Source: Rothia mucilaginosa
Lineage (GTDB): Bacteria > Actinomycetota > Actinomycetes > Actinomycetales > Micrococcaceae
Length of the DNA: 64,000 bases
Direction of reading: 5' to 3'
NCBI RefSeq assembly: GCF_001548235.1
Contig: NZ_AP014938.1
Span: 1,860,001-1,924,000, forward strand
Part shown: positions 37,285-46,600 of the stretch, in pieces
Layout of the letters: every line of letters begins with the position of its first letter
Numbering within the stretch: position 1 is the stretch's first letter
The notes under the pieces: generated by a model
Told to the model about the DNA's origin: nothing
Databases searched by the model: none
The model's input: only the letters and a program-made list of their open reading frames with translations
Made by a program: the position numbers and the translations under genes

Positions 37285-38403
37285 ATGACCGAGAAGAAGA
37301 CCGTCGCCCTGCTGTGCGGTGGCCGCTCCTCCGAGCACCCGATTTCGCTCATTACTGCTGCCGGCGTTCTGGGCGCTATTGACCGCACCGCCTACGACGT
37401 CATCACTATCGGTATTACCCGTGACGGCCGCTGGTACCTGACCGATGAGCAGCAGCTTGCCGAGCTGACTGCTGGCACACGCGGTACCGCAGAGTTCCCC
37501 GAGGGTACCCAGCAGGTGTTCCTGCCGATGGGCGCCGGCGATTCCCGCCTGACCCTGGTGGATGCTGAGGGTAACGTTACCCGCACCGCGCCGGTGGACG
37601 TTGTGTTCCCGCTGCTGCACGGCCCCTTCGGCGAGGACGGCACCGTGCAGGGTCTGCTGGAAATGGCTGACCTGCACTACGTGGGTTGCGGCGTGACCGC
37701 ATCCGCTGTGGGGATGGATAAGCACTTCATGAAGGTTGCTTTCGAGTCCGCTGGCCTGGAGGTCGGCCCCTACGAGGTCATCACCAACCGCCAGTGGGAG
37801 CACGAGGACCGCGAGCAGATTCTGGAGCGTGTGCTGAAGCTGGGCTTCCCCATGTTTGTGAAGCCGACCCGCGCGGGTTCTTCCTTCGGTATTACCAAGG
37901 TGGATTCTGTGGAGGAGCTTGTGCCCGCGATTGAAGAGGCACGCCGCCACGACCCGAAGATCATTATTGAGGCCGGTATTGTGGGCCGCGAAATTGAGTG
38001 CGCTGTGCTCGACGGCCACCACGGCGAGATGCCCCGCGCGTCCTACCCCGGCGAGATTGAGGTTGTGGACGAGGACCACGGCTTCTACGACTTTGAAGCG
38101 AAGTACGTTTCTGAGTCGTCCGCTGTGACCGTGTGCCCGGCAAACCTGCCGCAGGATGTGCAGGACCGTCTGCGCGAGCTGGCTGTGAAGGCGTTCCTGG
38201 CGTTGGATGGCGAGGGTCTGTCGCGTGCGGACTTCTTCTACACCGAGGATGGCCGCCTGGTCATTAACGAGGTGAATACCATGCCCGGCTTCACCCCGAT
38301 TTCGATGTACAAGACCATGTGGGAGAACACCGGTATTTCCTACACTGATCTGATTAGCGAGCTGCTGACCCTGGCGATGGAACGCCCCCTGGGTCTGCGA
38401 TAG
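37285..38403 (+). CDS. ddl: D-alanine--D-alanine ligase
   Basis: ATP-grasp enzyme that makes the D-Ala-D-Ala dipeptide for peptidoglycan. The 372-aa protein has CGGRSSEHPISLITA at the N-terminus, HGPFGEDGTVQG, KPTRAGSSFGITKV for ATP binding and the Mg-binding C-terminal EVNTMPGFTPISMY. The conserved Tyr/Phe specificity region looks normal for a ligase making D-Ala-D-Ala; D-lactate specificity is not suggested. AGGAG precedes ATG 37285. The 226-base gap to gpsA may carry its own promoter, and a strong terminator follows the gene. Confidence 0.95.
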   Translation: MTEKKTVALLCGGRSSEHPISLITAAGVLGAIDRTAYDVITIGITRDGRWYLTDEQQLAELTAGTRGTAEFPEGTQQVFLPMGAGDSRLTLVDAEGNVTRTAPVDVVFPLLHGPFGEDGTVQGLLEMADLHYVGCGVTASAVGMDKHFMKVAFESAGLEVGPYEVITNRQWEHEDREQILERVLKLGFPMFVKPTRAGSSFGITKVDSVEELVPAIEEARRHDPKIIIEAGIVGREIECAVLDGHHGEMPRASYPGEIEVVDEDHGFYDFEAKYVSESSAVTVCPANLPQDVQDRLRELAVKAFLALDGEGLSRADFFYTEDGRLVINEVNTMPGFTPISMYKTMWENTGISYTDLISELLTLAMERPLGLR

Positions 38404-38508
38404 TTTTGCGCTAGTTTTAGAGAGTGCTTAAGTTTTGAGCGGGCTAAGTTCTTGAGCTGACGCTCAGCGTATGAATATTTAACGGTGGGGGAGTACCCCT
38501 GCTGTAAG

Positions 38509-38554
38509 GCGCCTCGGTGCGGATTCTTGAGAGTCTGTACCGGGGTGCTTTTTT
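38509..38554 (+). terminator. Terminator of ddl
   Basis: An 18-bp stem with G-U pairs (38509-38526 with 38531-38548, loop TTGA) is followed directly by TTTTTT. Confidence 0.92.
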
Positions 38555-38945
38555 GCGCGGCTGGTAAGTTGATCGCTGGGGAAAACGGGGAATTGGTACG
38601 TATTTTCCGCAGATATGCTGATGAGAATCGCTCTAGATTCACTCATGAGAAAAATCACTTGCACCTGCCTTAGAGCTACTTGAATGGGGGAGTGCAAGTT
38701 TTAAAGCGGTGTTGATAAGGTGAAACGTAATTCTGCTCGTAAGTGCATGAAATGATGCTTCTGAGTGATGAAAAGGTGTTGTTGATAGTCTTTGCACATC
38801 TTGAAGCTCAAAGATTGGTATGAAAGCGCTAAAATGAGTAATGAAGAAAAAGCCGATTCGGTAGAATAGACGAAGGCATATCCAATCTGCCCTAGCGATT
38901 GGGTATCTATTCACTCACAACGTATCAGAAAGTCAAGGACAACCT
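38555..38945. other. AT-rich region upstream of the stalk protein gene
   Basis: About 390 bases with no gene supported. ACTTGCAC (38657-38664) and GTGCAAGT (38692-38699) form an inverted repeat followed by TTTTAAAG. A -10-like TAGAAT lies at 38862-38867, about 80 bases before the stalk gene, without a clear -35. The region probably serves as promoter and leader for that gene. Confidence 0.4.
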
Positions 38946-40658
38946 TTGGGAAAACGAAACCGTAAGGTGGTCTCTGCGAGTCTGGCGACAGCACTGGTTG
39001 CTTCCGGAAGCCCATACGTAGCCTCATTTGCTCAAGATGTGCAGGAGGCAGCGTCACAGCTTCCGCCGAACCCTGTCGGCACCGCAGGCCAAACCCTGGA
39101 CCCCGCCGCGACCGCGGCATCTTCCTCTCAGACGGCAGTACCTACGCTTGCAACCGTGAGCGCATGGCCCACCGCTCAGGGAGACAATAAGACTGACAAT
39201 GCGCAGGCAGAGCCCACCGCTCAGCCTAGCGCTTCTTCGAGTGCTCAGCCCACCGCCAGTGCTGAACCTTCTGCGAGTGCTACTCCCACTCCGGACGCGA
39301 CGCCTACTCCGGATGTTACTGCGCAGCCCACTGCTGAGCCTTCCGCTTCTGCGAGTGCTACCGCTACGGCGAGTCCTAGCGTAGAGCCTTCGAAGGAAGC
39401 AACTGCTGAGCCTAGCGCTACGCCGACTGTAGCTCCCAGTGCAAGTGCTGAACCGAGTGTTGCTCCTACCGCAACCCCGACTGCTGAGCCTACCGCTGAG
39501 CCGACCGTTGCACCTACTGCGGAGCCCACCGCGGAACCCAGCAAGGACGCGACCCCTCAGCCCACTCAGGACCCGACTCCCGAGCCTACGGTAGAGCCGA
39601 CTCAGGAACCTACCCCTGAACCGACCCCGGAGCCTACTCCTGAACCGACCCCGGAGCCCACGCCTGATCCGACGGTAGAGCCGACTCCGGAACCGGAACC
39701 TACTCCTGAACCGACCCCGGAGCCCACTCCTGAGCCGAATCCTGAGCCCACCCCGGAACCGGAGCCTACTCCGGAACCCACTCCTGAGCCGACTAAGGAC
39801 GTAACCCCGGAACCGAATCCGGAACCCACTCCCGAGCCGACCAAGGACGTAACTCCCGAGCCGACTCAGGAACCGAGCAAGGAACCGAGCGAAGCACCCT
39901 CCGAGGAGCCGACTCAGGCTCCGGTAGTGCCCGCGCCGACTCAGGAACCCTCCAAGGAACCCACTAAGGATGCAGAAATCCCCGTGATTCCGGTAGTTCC
40001 CGTAGCTCCGGTAGAGGACACCAAGGACAGCTCAGACGCCAAGACCCTTACCCCGATTGAGACTGAGCCTGTTGCCCCGATTCCTCCGGCGAACAACCCG
40101 GTGACCGTCCCTGGAAACCGTCAGGAAACCTCGGGGGAAGATGTCGTCATCTCCATCGAGCTTCCGCGACCGGGCAAATCCTCCGAATCCTCAAGCTCCT
40201 CATCGGGATCTTCAAGCTCTTCACCGAGCACCAAGGCACCGAATGACAGGCTTGATGACAACGAGGACGATCCGTTGCGTTCTGGCGGCACCACCCTCGG
40301 ACGAATCGCAGCCAATAACGGCTCGAATGACTCCATCCCGGGCGCGGCAGACTGGGTTGCTGGATACCTCTCGCGCAATAAGACCGAAGAGGACCACTCC
40401 CAGGAGGTAAGCCCCTCGAGCTCCTTAAGCTCGGTATCGGCTTCGAAGTCGCCCAGCTCCTCCACCTCGGCTAGCGCCAGCCGCTCCGCAAAGAGTGTGA
40501 CAAAGGCTGATGGTGCGAACGCCGCTCAGGAACAGGCCGTGAAGAATGCGGATGCGGACGATTCCGGACTTTCCGGCATTGCACCGCTGATTCTCTTCTC
40601 GCTCATCGGTCTGGTGCTGATTGCTCTGGCGATCCGCTACTTCAGCCGCGGAGCATAA
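38946..40658 (+). CDS. Pro/Thr/Glu-repeat membrane-anchored surface stalk protein
   Basis: A 570-aa surface protein. TTG 38946 is the start (AAGGA at 38935-38939). A basic start (GKRNRK) and hydrophobic stretch form the signal peptide, cut near SFA-QD. Residues about 80-190 are Ser/Ala/Thr/Pro repeats. About 190-320 are PTPEPTPEP and PTKDVTPEP repeats, an extended rod. About 400-530 are Ser-rich with acidic patches. The C-terminus is a single hydrophobic helix (APLILFSLIGLVLIALAI) followed by RYFSRGA. No LPXTG precedes the helix (DDSGLSG is there), so anchoring is by the membrane helix rather than sortase, or by an unrecognised motif. It could be an adhesin stalk, but no binding domain is seen. 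Confidence 0.75.
   Translation: MGKRNRKVVSASLATALVASGSPYVASFAQDVQEAASQLPPNPVGTAGQTLDPAATAASSSQTAVPTLATVSAWPTAQGDNKTDNAQAEPTAQPSASSSAQPTASAEPSASATPTPDATPTPDVTAQPTAEPSASASATATASPSVEPSKEATAEPSATPTVAPSASAEPSVAPTATPTAEPTAEPTVAPTAEPTAEPSKDATPQPTQDPTPEPTVEPTQEPTPEPTPEPTPEPTPEPTPDPTVEPTPEPEPTPEPTPEPTPEPNPEPTPEPEPTPEPTPEPTKDVTPEPNPEPTPEPTKDVTPEPTQEPSKEPSEAPSEEPTQAPVVPAPTQEPSKEPTKDAEIPVIPVVPVAPVEDTKDSSDAKTLTPIETEPVAPIPPANNPVTVPGNRQETSGEDVVISIELPRPGKSSESSSSSSGSSSSSPSTKAPNDRLDDNEDDPLRSGGTTLGRIAANNGSNDSIPGAADWVAGYLSRNKTEEDHSQEVSPSSSLSSVSASKSPSSSTSASASRSAKSVTKADGANAAQEQAVKNADADDSGLSGIAPLILFSLIGLVLIALAIRYFSRGA
39540..39970 (+). repeat. Coding PT/PE repeat array
   Basis: Tandem units of mostly 6 and 12 bases encode (PTPE)n, PEPTPEP and PTKDVTPEP. 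Synonymous variation between units (CCT/CCG/CCC, GAG/GAA) shows that the array is under protein-level selection. Length changes by slippage are likely. Confidence 0.8.
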
Positions 40659-40684
40659 GGCGAACATAACGCGTAAGAATACGC

Positions 40685-40697
40685 GATAATAGAGGAT
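40685..40697 (+). promoter_or_regulatory. thiL -10 element abutting the start codon
   Basis: GATAAT (40685-40690) lies seven bases ahead of GTG 40698. AGAGGAT between them is too close to act as a ribosome site. This is a candidate leaderless start. Confidence 0.4.
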
Positions 40698-42104
40698 GTG
40701 AATCCTCAGACTTTTAGCGAAACGCGGGACAACCCCATGCGAGAGACACCTCTCTCAAAGCTGGGGGAGTCCCGCGTTCTGCGCGCCTTCATGCCGATTA
40801 TCAACGCCCACAATGAGCAGGTTGCCGCTACGGCACGTCAGGCGGGGCACATTGAGCCCCTCGATGTGGGTCCCGGTGACGACTGTGCCGTCCTCGCCGC
40901 GCCCGCGCCCGGTCAGCGTACCGTGGTCACCACCGACACTCTCGTTGAGGACCAGGACTTCATGAACCTGTGGCCCGGCGGTATCGCACGTGCGGGTGAG
41001 GCCGGCGAGTTCATTCTGGAACCCGCCCGCAGTAGCGGCTACGATGTGGGGCGCAAAGCCGCGACCCAGAACCTTGCCGACGTTGCCGCCATGGGCGCAC
41101 GCCCGGTGAGCCTCTTCATCTCCTTGAGCCTGCCCGGTAGCACTCCTTACGGCTGGATCGATGGCTTCGCCCACGGCATTGTAGACGGAATCAACGCCTG
41201 CGGAGCTACCGAATGCGTGATTGGCGGCGGCGATATTGGCGACTCCACCGAAATGTCGGTGACCGTCACCGCCCTCGGCTACACGGACCGCGCCGTGTTA
41301 CGCTCCGGCGCACGCCCCGGTGACACTATTGCCCTGGCGGGACGTACCGCCTGGTCCGATGCCGGTCTGCGCCTGCTGCTCAACCCGCTCTCCCTGCCCG
41401 CCATGGCACTGCTGCGTGCCATTGCCGCAGGTCAAGATGCTGAGGCGGCGCTGGAGGCGGTGAGCCGGGCGTGGGCTCAAAAGCATACTGAGAAGCAGGC
41501 TGAAGGTACTGGCGCTCTTCCTGGTGGCGTTCTTCCCGAGGGTCTTATCGAGCTTGCCCGCACCCTCAGCCCCGAAGACGCCGCGCACATGATTGCGGTC
41601 TGCGAGCGCGCCGTCGACTCGCAACACCACCCGGTCAGTCCCATCCCCGCCGGCGAGGTGGCACGCCAGCATCAGGCAAGCTCCATGCTGGATCTTTCCG
41701 ACGGACTCGTCAAGGACGCTGGACGAGTCGCCGCTGCCTCCGGGGTGCAGATGCGCCTCGACCGCGCCGCCGTGGATGCGTTCGCCGAGCCGCTACTACC
41801 GCTGGCGCGCCTGCTGCTGGCGATTGGTGAGCGCAACGAGGCGGGGGAGAGCCCCGCATCCCTGGCGCGCACCTTCGTGCTGGTCGGCGGAGAAGACCAC
41901 GGCCTGCTGGCGACCTTCCCCGGTGAGGTACCCGAAGAGTTCGTGCCCCTGGGAACCTGCGTGGCGGACGCCCCGGAGCGTGGTCTGAGCGCCGAACTCT
42001 ACGGTGCCGAACGCCGCCACAATGCGGTGACCGGCGCGGCGGTCGTGATGGACGGCCGCTCCCTGGACGGCATGGGCTGGGAACACTACGGGGCTTCCGC
42101 GTAG
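40698..42104 (+). CDS. thiL: Thiamine-monophosphate kinase
   Basis: ATP-dependent kinase that makes thiamine diphosphate, cofactor of the AceE encoded in this window. The 468-aa protein is well over the usual 310-350. The family motifs are present: VGPGDDCAVL, TTDTLVEDQDF, GRKAATQNLADVAAMGARP, IGGGDIGDS, and the late SMLDLSDGLVKDAGRVAAASG. Extra length comes from an N-terminal extension, an insert after DQDFMNLWPGG, and a Gly/Glu/Leu-rich insert around residues 255-280 (EGTGALPGGVLPEG). GTG 40698 is the likely leaderless start; ATG 40737 is an alternative. It lies 39 bases after the stalk gene, which is unrelated in function. Confidence 0.92.
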   Translation: MNPQTFSETRDNPMRETPLSKLGESRVLRAFMPIINAHNEQVAATARQAGHIEPLDVGPGDDCAVLAAPAPGQRTVVTTDTLVEDQDFMNLWPGGIARAGEAGEFILEPARSSGYDVGRKAATQNLADVAAMGARPVSLFISLSLPGSTPYGWIDGFAHGIVDGINACGATECVIGGGDIGDSTEMSVTVTALGYTDRAVLRSGARPGDTIALAGRTAWSDAGLRLLLNPLSLPAMALLRAIAAGQDAEAALEAVSRAWAQKHTEKQAEGTGALPGGVLPEGLIELARTLSPEDAAHMIAVCERAVDSQHHPVSPIPAGEVARQHQASSMLDLSDGLVKDAGRVAAASGVQMRLDRAAVDAFAEPLLPLARLLLAIGERNEAGESPASLARTFVLVGGEDHGLLATFPGEVPEEFVPLGTCVADAPERGLSAELYGAERRHNAVTGAAVVMDGRSLDGMGWEHYGASA

Positions 42105-42352
42105 AAGCTTGACCCAGTACCGCAAGTCACCGGGCGCCGCGAGGTGCGGGCGGTTTGTGTTCCGTCTGTGCTTTCATCCCGCGGGATGGGCGGCGGGCAA
42201 TACCGTACATTTAACCGAAATTGCTTAGAATAGAAGTACGAAATAGGCTGGATTCTGCCCGTACCATGGGCGCTGAGAAATCGGTCGGGAAATGACCGGG
42301 AAATCAGTCAGGAACTAGCCGAGAACCACGCAAAGCTGATAAGGAGGGTAGC

Positions 42353-43675
42353 GTGAACGCAGAACAGAACCAGCGCACCGAAGAGCGCGAGATCTACCGC
42401 CGCGCCTGCGTGCGCGCCTACCGCTTCGGCGTAGCGTGGTCCACCGCCGCCCGCACCACCATCGAACGCTACCGTGAGGCGCTCAACGAACTCAACGGGT
42501 TCCCCGTGCCCGATAAGGACACCGGCTCCAATATCGCCCACACCCTGCTGACCCTGACCGAAGAGTTCGAGCGGGGCATGGAGCAGGTTCTGCCCGGTGA
42601 TGCTTTGCCCGGCGAGATTTTGCCCAGCGAGGTTCTTCCCGCTGACGAAAATCCTGGTGGGGAGGGCACGTACGCGCCTGAGGCGGCGGGCGCCTCCGAA
42701 GAGGAAACCCTCGCCCACCTGTGGATTCAGCTGGGCGGCATCTACGAGCACGCGATTATGCGCGCATCCCGCGTGGCGCGCGGCAACTCCGGTACCCTGC
42801 TCTGCGCCTGGGCGCTGGAGGCAGTGCGCAGCTACTGGTTCCTGACCGGAAACCTCGCTCGGGAGCTCGGCGACGCAGCCGATGAGCTGCCGCTCGTGCG
42901 CGCCCTGGAGACAGACTACGAGCGCGTTATTGCTCGCGGATCCCTGCCGAAGCATCGCGAAGTGAAGCTGGAGTACGCCCACGCGGAGGCGCGCGCGATG
43001 GCGTTCGCGGCTGAGCGTATTCGCGCCAGCGTGGGGGAGCAGATGGTGCCCTCCACGATGCTGTCGGTCATGGTGGAGCTTGCCCGCCTGGACGCACACT
43101 ACGATGCATCGCAGGACGCAGAAGCCGCTGATGGGGCGCTGAAAGAGCGTCGACGTGCGCTGATGCGTGCCGCCCTGGAACGTACCGCGCAGTTCCCGCC
43201 CTCACCCGAGCTTGCCGGTTTCGTGGATGCCGGCGCGCTCGGCTTCTACCTTGCCGTGGTGCACTCCAACCCGCGCTGGGAGGGAGCAACCCTGAGCGAG
43301 GCGCAGGTGGAGTCCATGCTGCGCGCGCCCTCAGCTGTGGATACGGCGCGGGCTGGCTCTGAACCCGCCGAGCATGTAGAAGGTGAGCACGCAGAACATG
43401 CGGGGCAGAGCGGCTGGGAGCTCATGGGCACGCTGACCTGTGAGCCCCTCGCCCTGGCGCAGTTGCGCCCCGAACTTGAAGCCATGGGTGACAGTCTGCT
43501 CATTACGCCCCTGGACATGGCGGCTGGACTCTGGGCGCTGCACGTGCACGTGCCCGAAATTGACCCCGCCCGCGAGCTGATTATGGGCTACGGTCAGTGG
43601 TCGGATGAGCGTATTTCCTCCCTGGCGGACGGTCACCACGCCGACCACGCGTGCGGTGCGGAGGGCGGCGCATGA
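42353..43675 (+). CDS. DAK2-domain (DhaL/FakA-like) protein
   Basis: A 440-aa protein with a DhaL-type nucleotide-binding domain. The signature NGFPVPDKDTGSNIAHTL (about residues 42-60) keeps the aspartates that bind Mg-ADP, and SRVARGNSGTLL follows. In Firmicutes the related FakA phosphorylates fatty acids bound to a DegV protein. In actinobacteria a gene of this kind commonly precedes recG, as here. It is shorter than FakA (about 550 aa) and has a four-copy LPx[DE]x repeat at residues 79-98 inside the domain. AAGGAGG lies six bases ahead of GTG 42353. Its stop overlaps the recG start (ATGA), so the two are translationally coupled. The actual substrate is unknown. Confidence 0.82.
   Translation: MNAEQNQRTEEREIYRRACVRAYRFGVAWSTAARTTIERYREALNELNGFPVPDKDTGSNIAHTLLTLTEEFERGMEQVLPGDALPGEILPSEVLPADENPGGEGTYAPEAAGASEEETLAHLWIQLGGIYEHAIMRASRVARGNSGTLLCAWALEAVRSYWFLTGNLARELGDAADELPLVRALETDYERVIARGSLPKHREVKLEYAHAEARAMAFAAERIRASVGEQMVPSTMLSVMVELARLDAHYDASQDAEAADGALKERRRALMRAALERTAQFPPSPELAGFVDAGALGFYLAVVHSNPRWEGATLSEAQVESMLRAPSAVDTARAGSEPAEHVEGEHAEHAGQSGWELMGTLTCEPLALAQLRPELEAMGDSLLITPLDMAAGLWALHVHVPEIDPARELIMGYGQWSDERISSLADGHHADHACGAEGGA
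42587..42646 (+). repeat. Four-copy 15-bp coding repeat in the DAK2 gene
   Basis: Four consecutive 15-base units encode VLPGD, ALPGE, ILPSE and VLPAD. The third bases differ between units while the pattern LPx(D/E) is kept. Confidence 0.85.
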
Positions 43676-46600
43676 GCCCCACCCGACGTTCCGTAAACCC
43701 GCAGCAGGAAGCCCTGGACTTGGGGCTTCCCGAGCCTGCGCCTAACAAGAGTGCGCCGGTCAAAGCTGCGTCGGCTAAAAGTGCAATGGCTGAGGCTACG
43801 AAGAGCAAGGCTTCACAGACCAAGCCTGCGAAGGTTGAGGCAGTGCAGGGTGAGCCCGTAGATCCAACGGTTGTCGAGCCTACCCGTACTGCTTCTGCGA
43901 CCCGAGCTCAGCAGGGGACAAAAGATGCGCCGCTACTGAGCGATGAGCAGCTCCGCACCACCGCCGAGCTGACCGTGCGTGATCTTGCCGCCTACGCCCG
44001 AGGCGAGGTGAGCCGCGCCGAGCTGAGCGAACGCGCGGCACAGCGCGCTAGCGCACCCTACCGTAAGGCGCTCAAGACGCTTAAGCATTCGCTGGGTCCC
44101 GCCGCGCACACCATGACCGACGACGCTATCTACGAGCTGGTCGATATTGCGTTGGCGGCGCGGCAGGCAACTCAGCCGGAAGCACAACAGTCGGAAGCAC
44201 ATCAGCCGAAGGAACCGGCTCGGAAAGCACCCGCGCGGAAGAATCCGACTCAGAAGAAGCCAGCTCAGAAAAAAACAGTTCAGAAGGAACTAGCTCAGAA
44301 CAAGCCGAGCCCGCAGGAGAGCGAAACTGCCGCGCGGGCTACTTCGGCGCGCCCGCAGAAGGTCACGAAAGCGAGCGAAGAGGCCGAGCAGAAGCCTGCT
44401 CCGAAGAAGAGCACGCCCGAAGTAGAAGCTGATAAGCCTGCGCCCAAAAAACCGGCCTCCACAAAGGTCGTAGCGAAGAAGACTCCCGCAAAGAAAGCTC
44501 CCGCTTCCAAAGCCTCGGTGACGAATGTCGCTGATTCCAAGGCCGCTACGCCGAAAACCCCCGCACCGAAAACCGACGCGCCGAAAAGCGTCGCCAAGAA
44601 GGCAATGCCCGCGCCGAAAGCCCCGGCGAAGAAGGCTCCCGCACAGAAGGAACCTGTACAGAAAGCTTCCGCGAAGAAGGCAGCTACTGAGAAGGTTGCG
44701 GCTGCGAAGCCCGCATCAGCTGCCGCGGAGGCTAAGAGCCGCGCCCTGGCGCGCTACGCCTCCGAAGACCGCATCGAAAATGCGCCGCTCAAAAAGTACC
44801 TTCCCGCGCCCAGTGCCAAGGCAATCTCCACGCACCTTGACCTGCACACCGTTGGGGAGATGCTCGATTACTTCCCGCGCAAGTACCTGCCGCGAGGTGA
44901 GCTCAGCTCCTTCGCCGAACTCGTTGAGGGCCAGGACGTCACCATCATCGCCCGCGTGGTGCACGTGAGCACCCGAACCATGGCGGCGCGCCGCGGCAAA
45001 ATCACGGAAGTGATCATCACCGACCGGCTCTCCGATGCCACCGGGCAGGACGCACCCGCAGGTTTTGGAGCTGCCGGTTTTGGCGCCGCTGGCCTCAACG
45101 CTGGTGGCCCTGTATCCGTGGTGCCCGGGCGCGCTAACCGCCCCGGCGTATCTGGCGCCCCCGCGCAGAACTGGCAGGCAACCGGGATGCACAACCCGCG
45201 CATTAATGCGCTCGCTAACTCCACGCAGAACCCAGCTGCCCAGAACCCGGCACAGGGCAGGGGAGCGCAACCCGCCTCCTACAGCGGCTACGCAGATAGC
45301 TACGGCCAAGATTCGTTCGCGCAGGACAGTTTTGCGCAGGATAGTTTCGCGCAGGGAGGCCTCTTTGGCGTGCCCGCGCCCAGTATGACGAACCCCGGCG
45401 CGGGCGTGCTCATTGGCTCGCAGATGAAGCTTTCCTTCTTCAACGCTTGGACCGCCGCCCGGGAAATCCGCGAGGGTGAAACCATGATGTTCTCCGGCAG
45501 GGTCGGCATCTACCGCGGCGAGTACACGCTCACCAACCCGCACTACGCCCTGCTCTCGAAGGACGCCTCCGGCGCGGACGTCACCGCCACCGCCCCCGTG
45601 CCCGTCTACCGCGCCCCCGTGAAGCTGCCCACCGACCGCATTAGCGGCTACATGGCGCAGCTACTCGAAAAGGTGCCGCTCAAAGAATTTGAAGACCCGG
45701 TACCCTACACGATTCGTCGCGCCCGCAAGGTGCCGTCCCTGGAGTGGACGTACCGCGCCCTGCACACCCCCGACTCGGAGGACACTTGGCGTGCCGCGCA
45801 GGCGCAGATGCGTTACCGCGAGGCGTTCGTGCTGCAGAGCGCGCTCGCCCGCCTGCATTCAGTGCGTGCCGCGCACCTGACCCAGCCGCGCCCCGCCGTG
45901 GAGGGTGGACTCGCCGATCAGCTGCTTGAGGTTCTGCCCTACGAGCTGACTGAGGGGCAGCAGAAGGTGGGCGCTGAGATTGCCGCGGATTTGTCGAGCG
46001 AATCGCCCATGAACCGCCTGCTGCAAGGTGATGTGGGTTCCGGTAAGACCGTGGTGGCTCTGCGCGCCATGCTGCAGGTTGCCGATGCGGGCGGCCAGTC
46101 CGCGATGCTCGCCCCGACCGAGGTGCTTGCCGAGCAGCATTTGCGTTCGGTGCTGGACATTCTGGGGGATATGGCGGCGCCCGAAGGCTCTGACGCTGAC
46201 GGTCCTGCTGATGCTGACGGCTCGATTGACGGCGGGGAAGAATCCGGCCGTGTGCGCGCGCGCCTGCTGACCGCCTCCATGGGCACCCGCGCCAAGCGCA
46301 AGGTACTGCAGGAACTCGCCGACGGCACCGCCCAGATTGTGATTGGCACCCACGCCCTGCTTTCCGACGAGGTGAGCTTCCACGATTTGGGTCTGGTCGT
46401 CGTGGACGAGCAGCACCGCTTCGGCGTGGAGCAGCGCGACAGCCTGCGCGGCACCGGCGGCGCCCTGCCGCACCGCCTGGTCATGACCGCAACGCCTATT
46501 CCTCGTACCGTCGCCATGACCGTGTTCGGTGACCTGGACGTATCCGTGCTCGACACCCTGCCCGCGGGCCGCCAGAAAATTTCAACGCACGTGGTGCCCC

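Noticed and set aside
39245..39844. Antisense VGSGVGSG frames in the stalk protein gene
   Set aside because: Mirror translation of the PTPE repeats; no start context.
39540..39970. CRISPR-like array
   Set aside because: The repeats are short coding units without spacers, and no cas gene is in the window.
40659..40697. TPP riboswitch before thiL
   Set aside because: The gap is only 39 bases; there is no room for the element.
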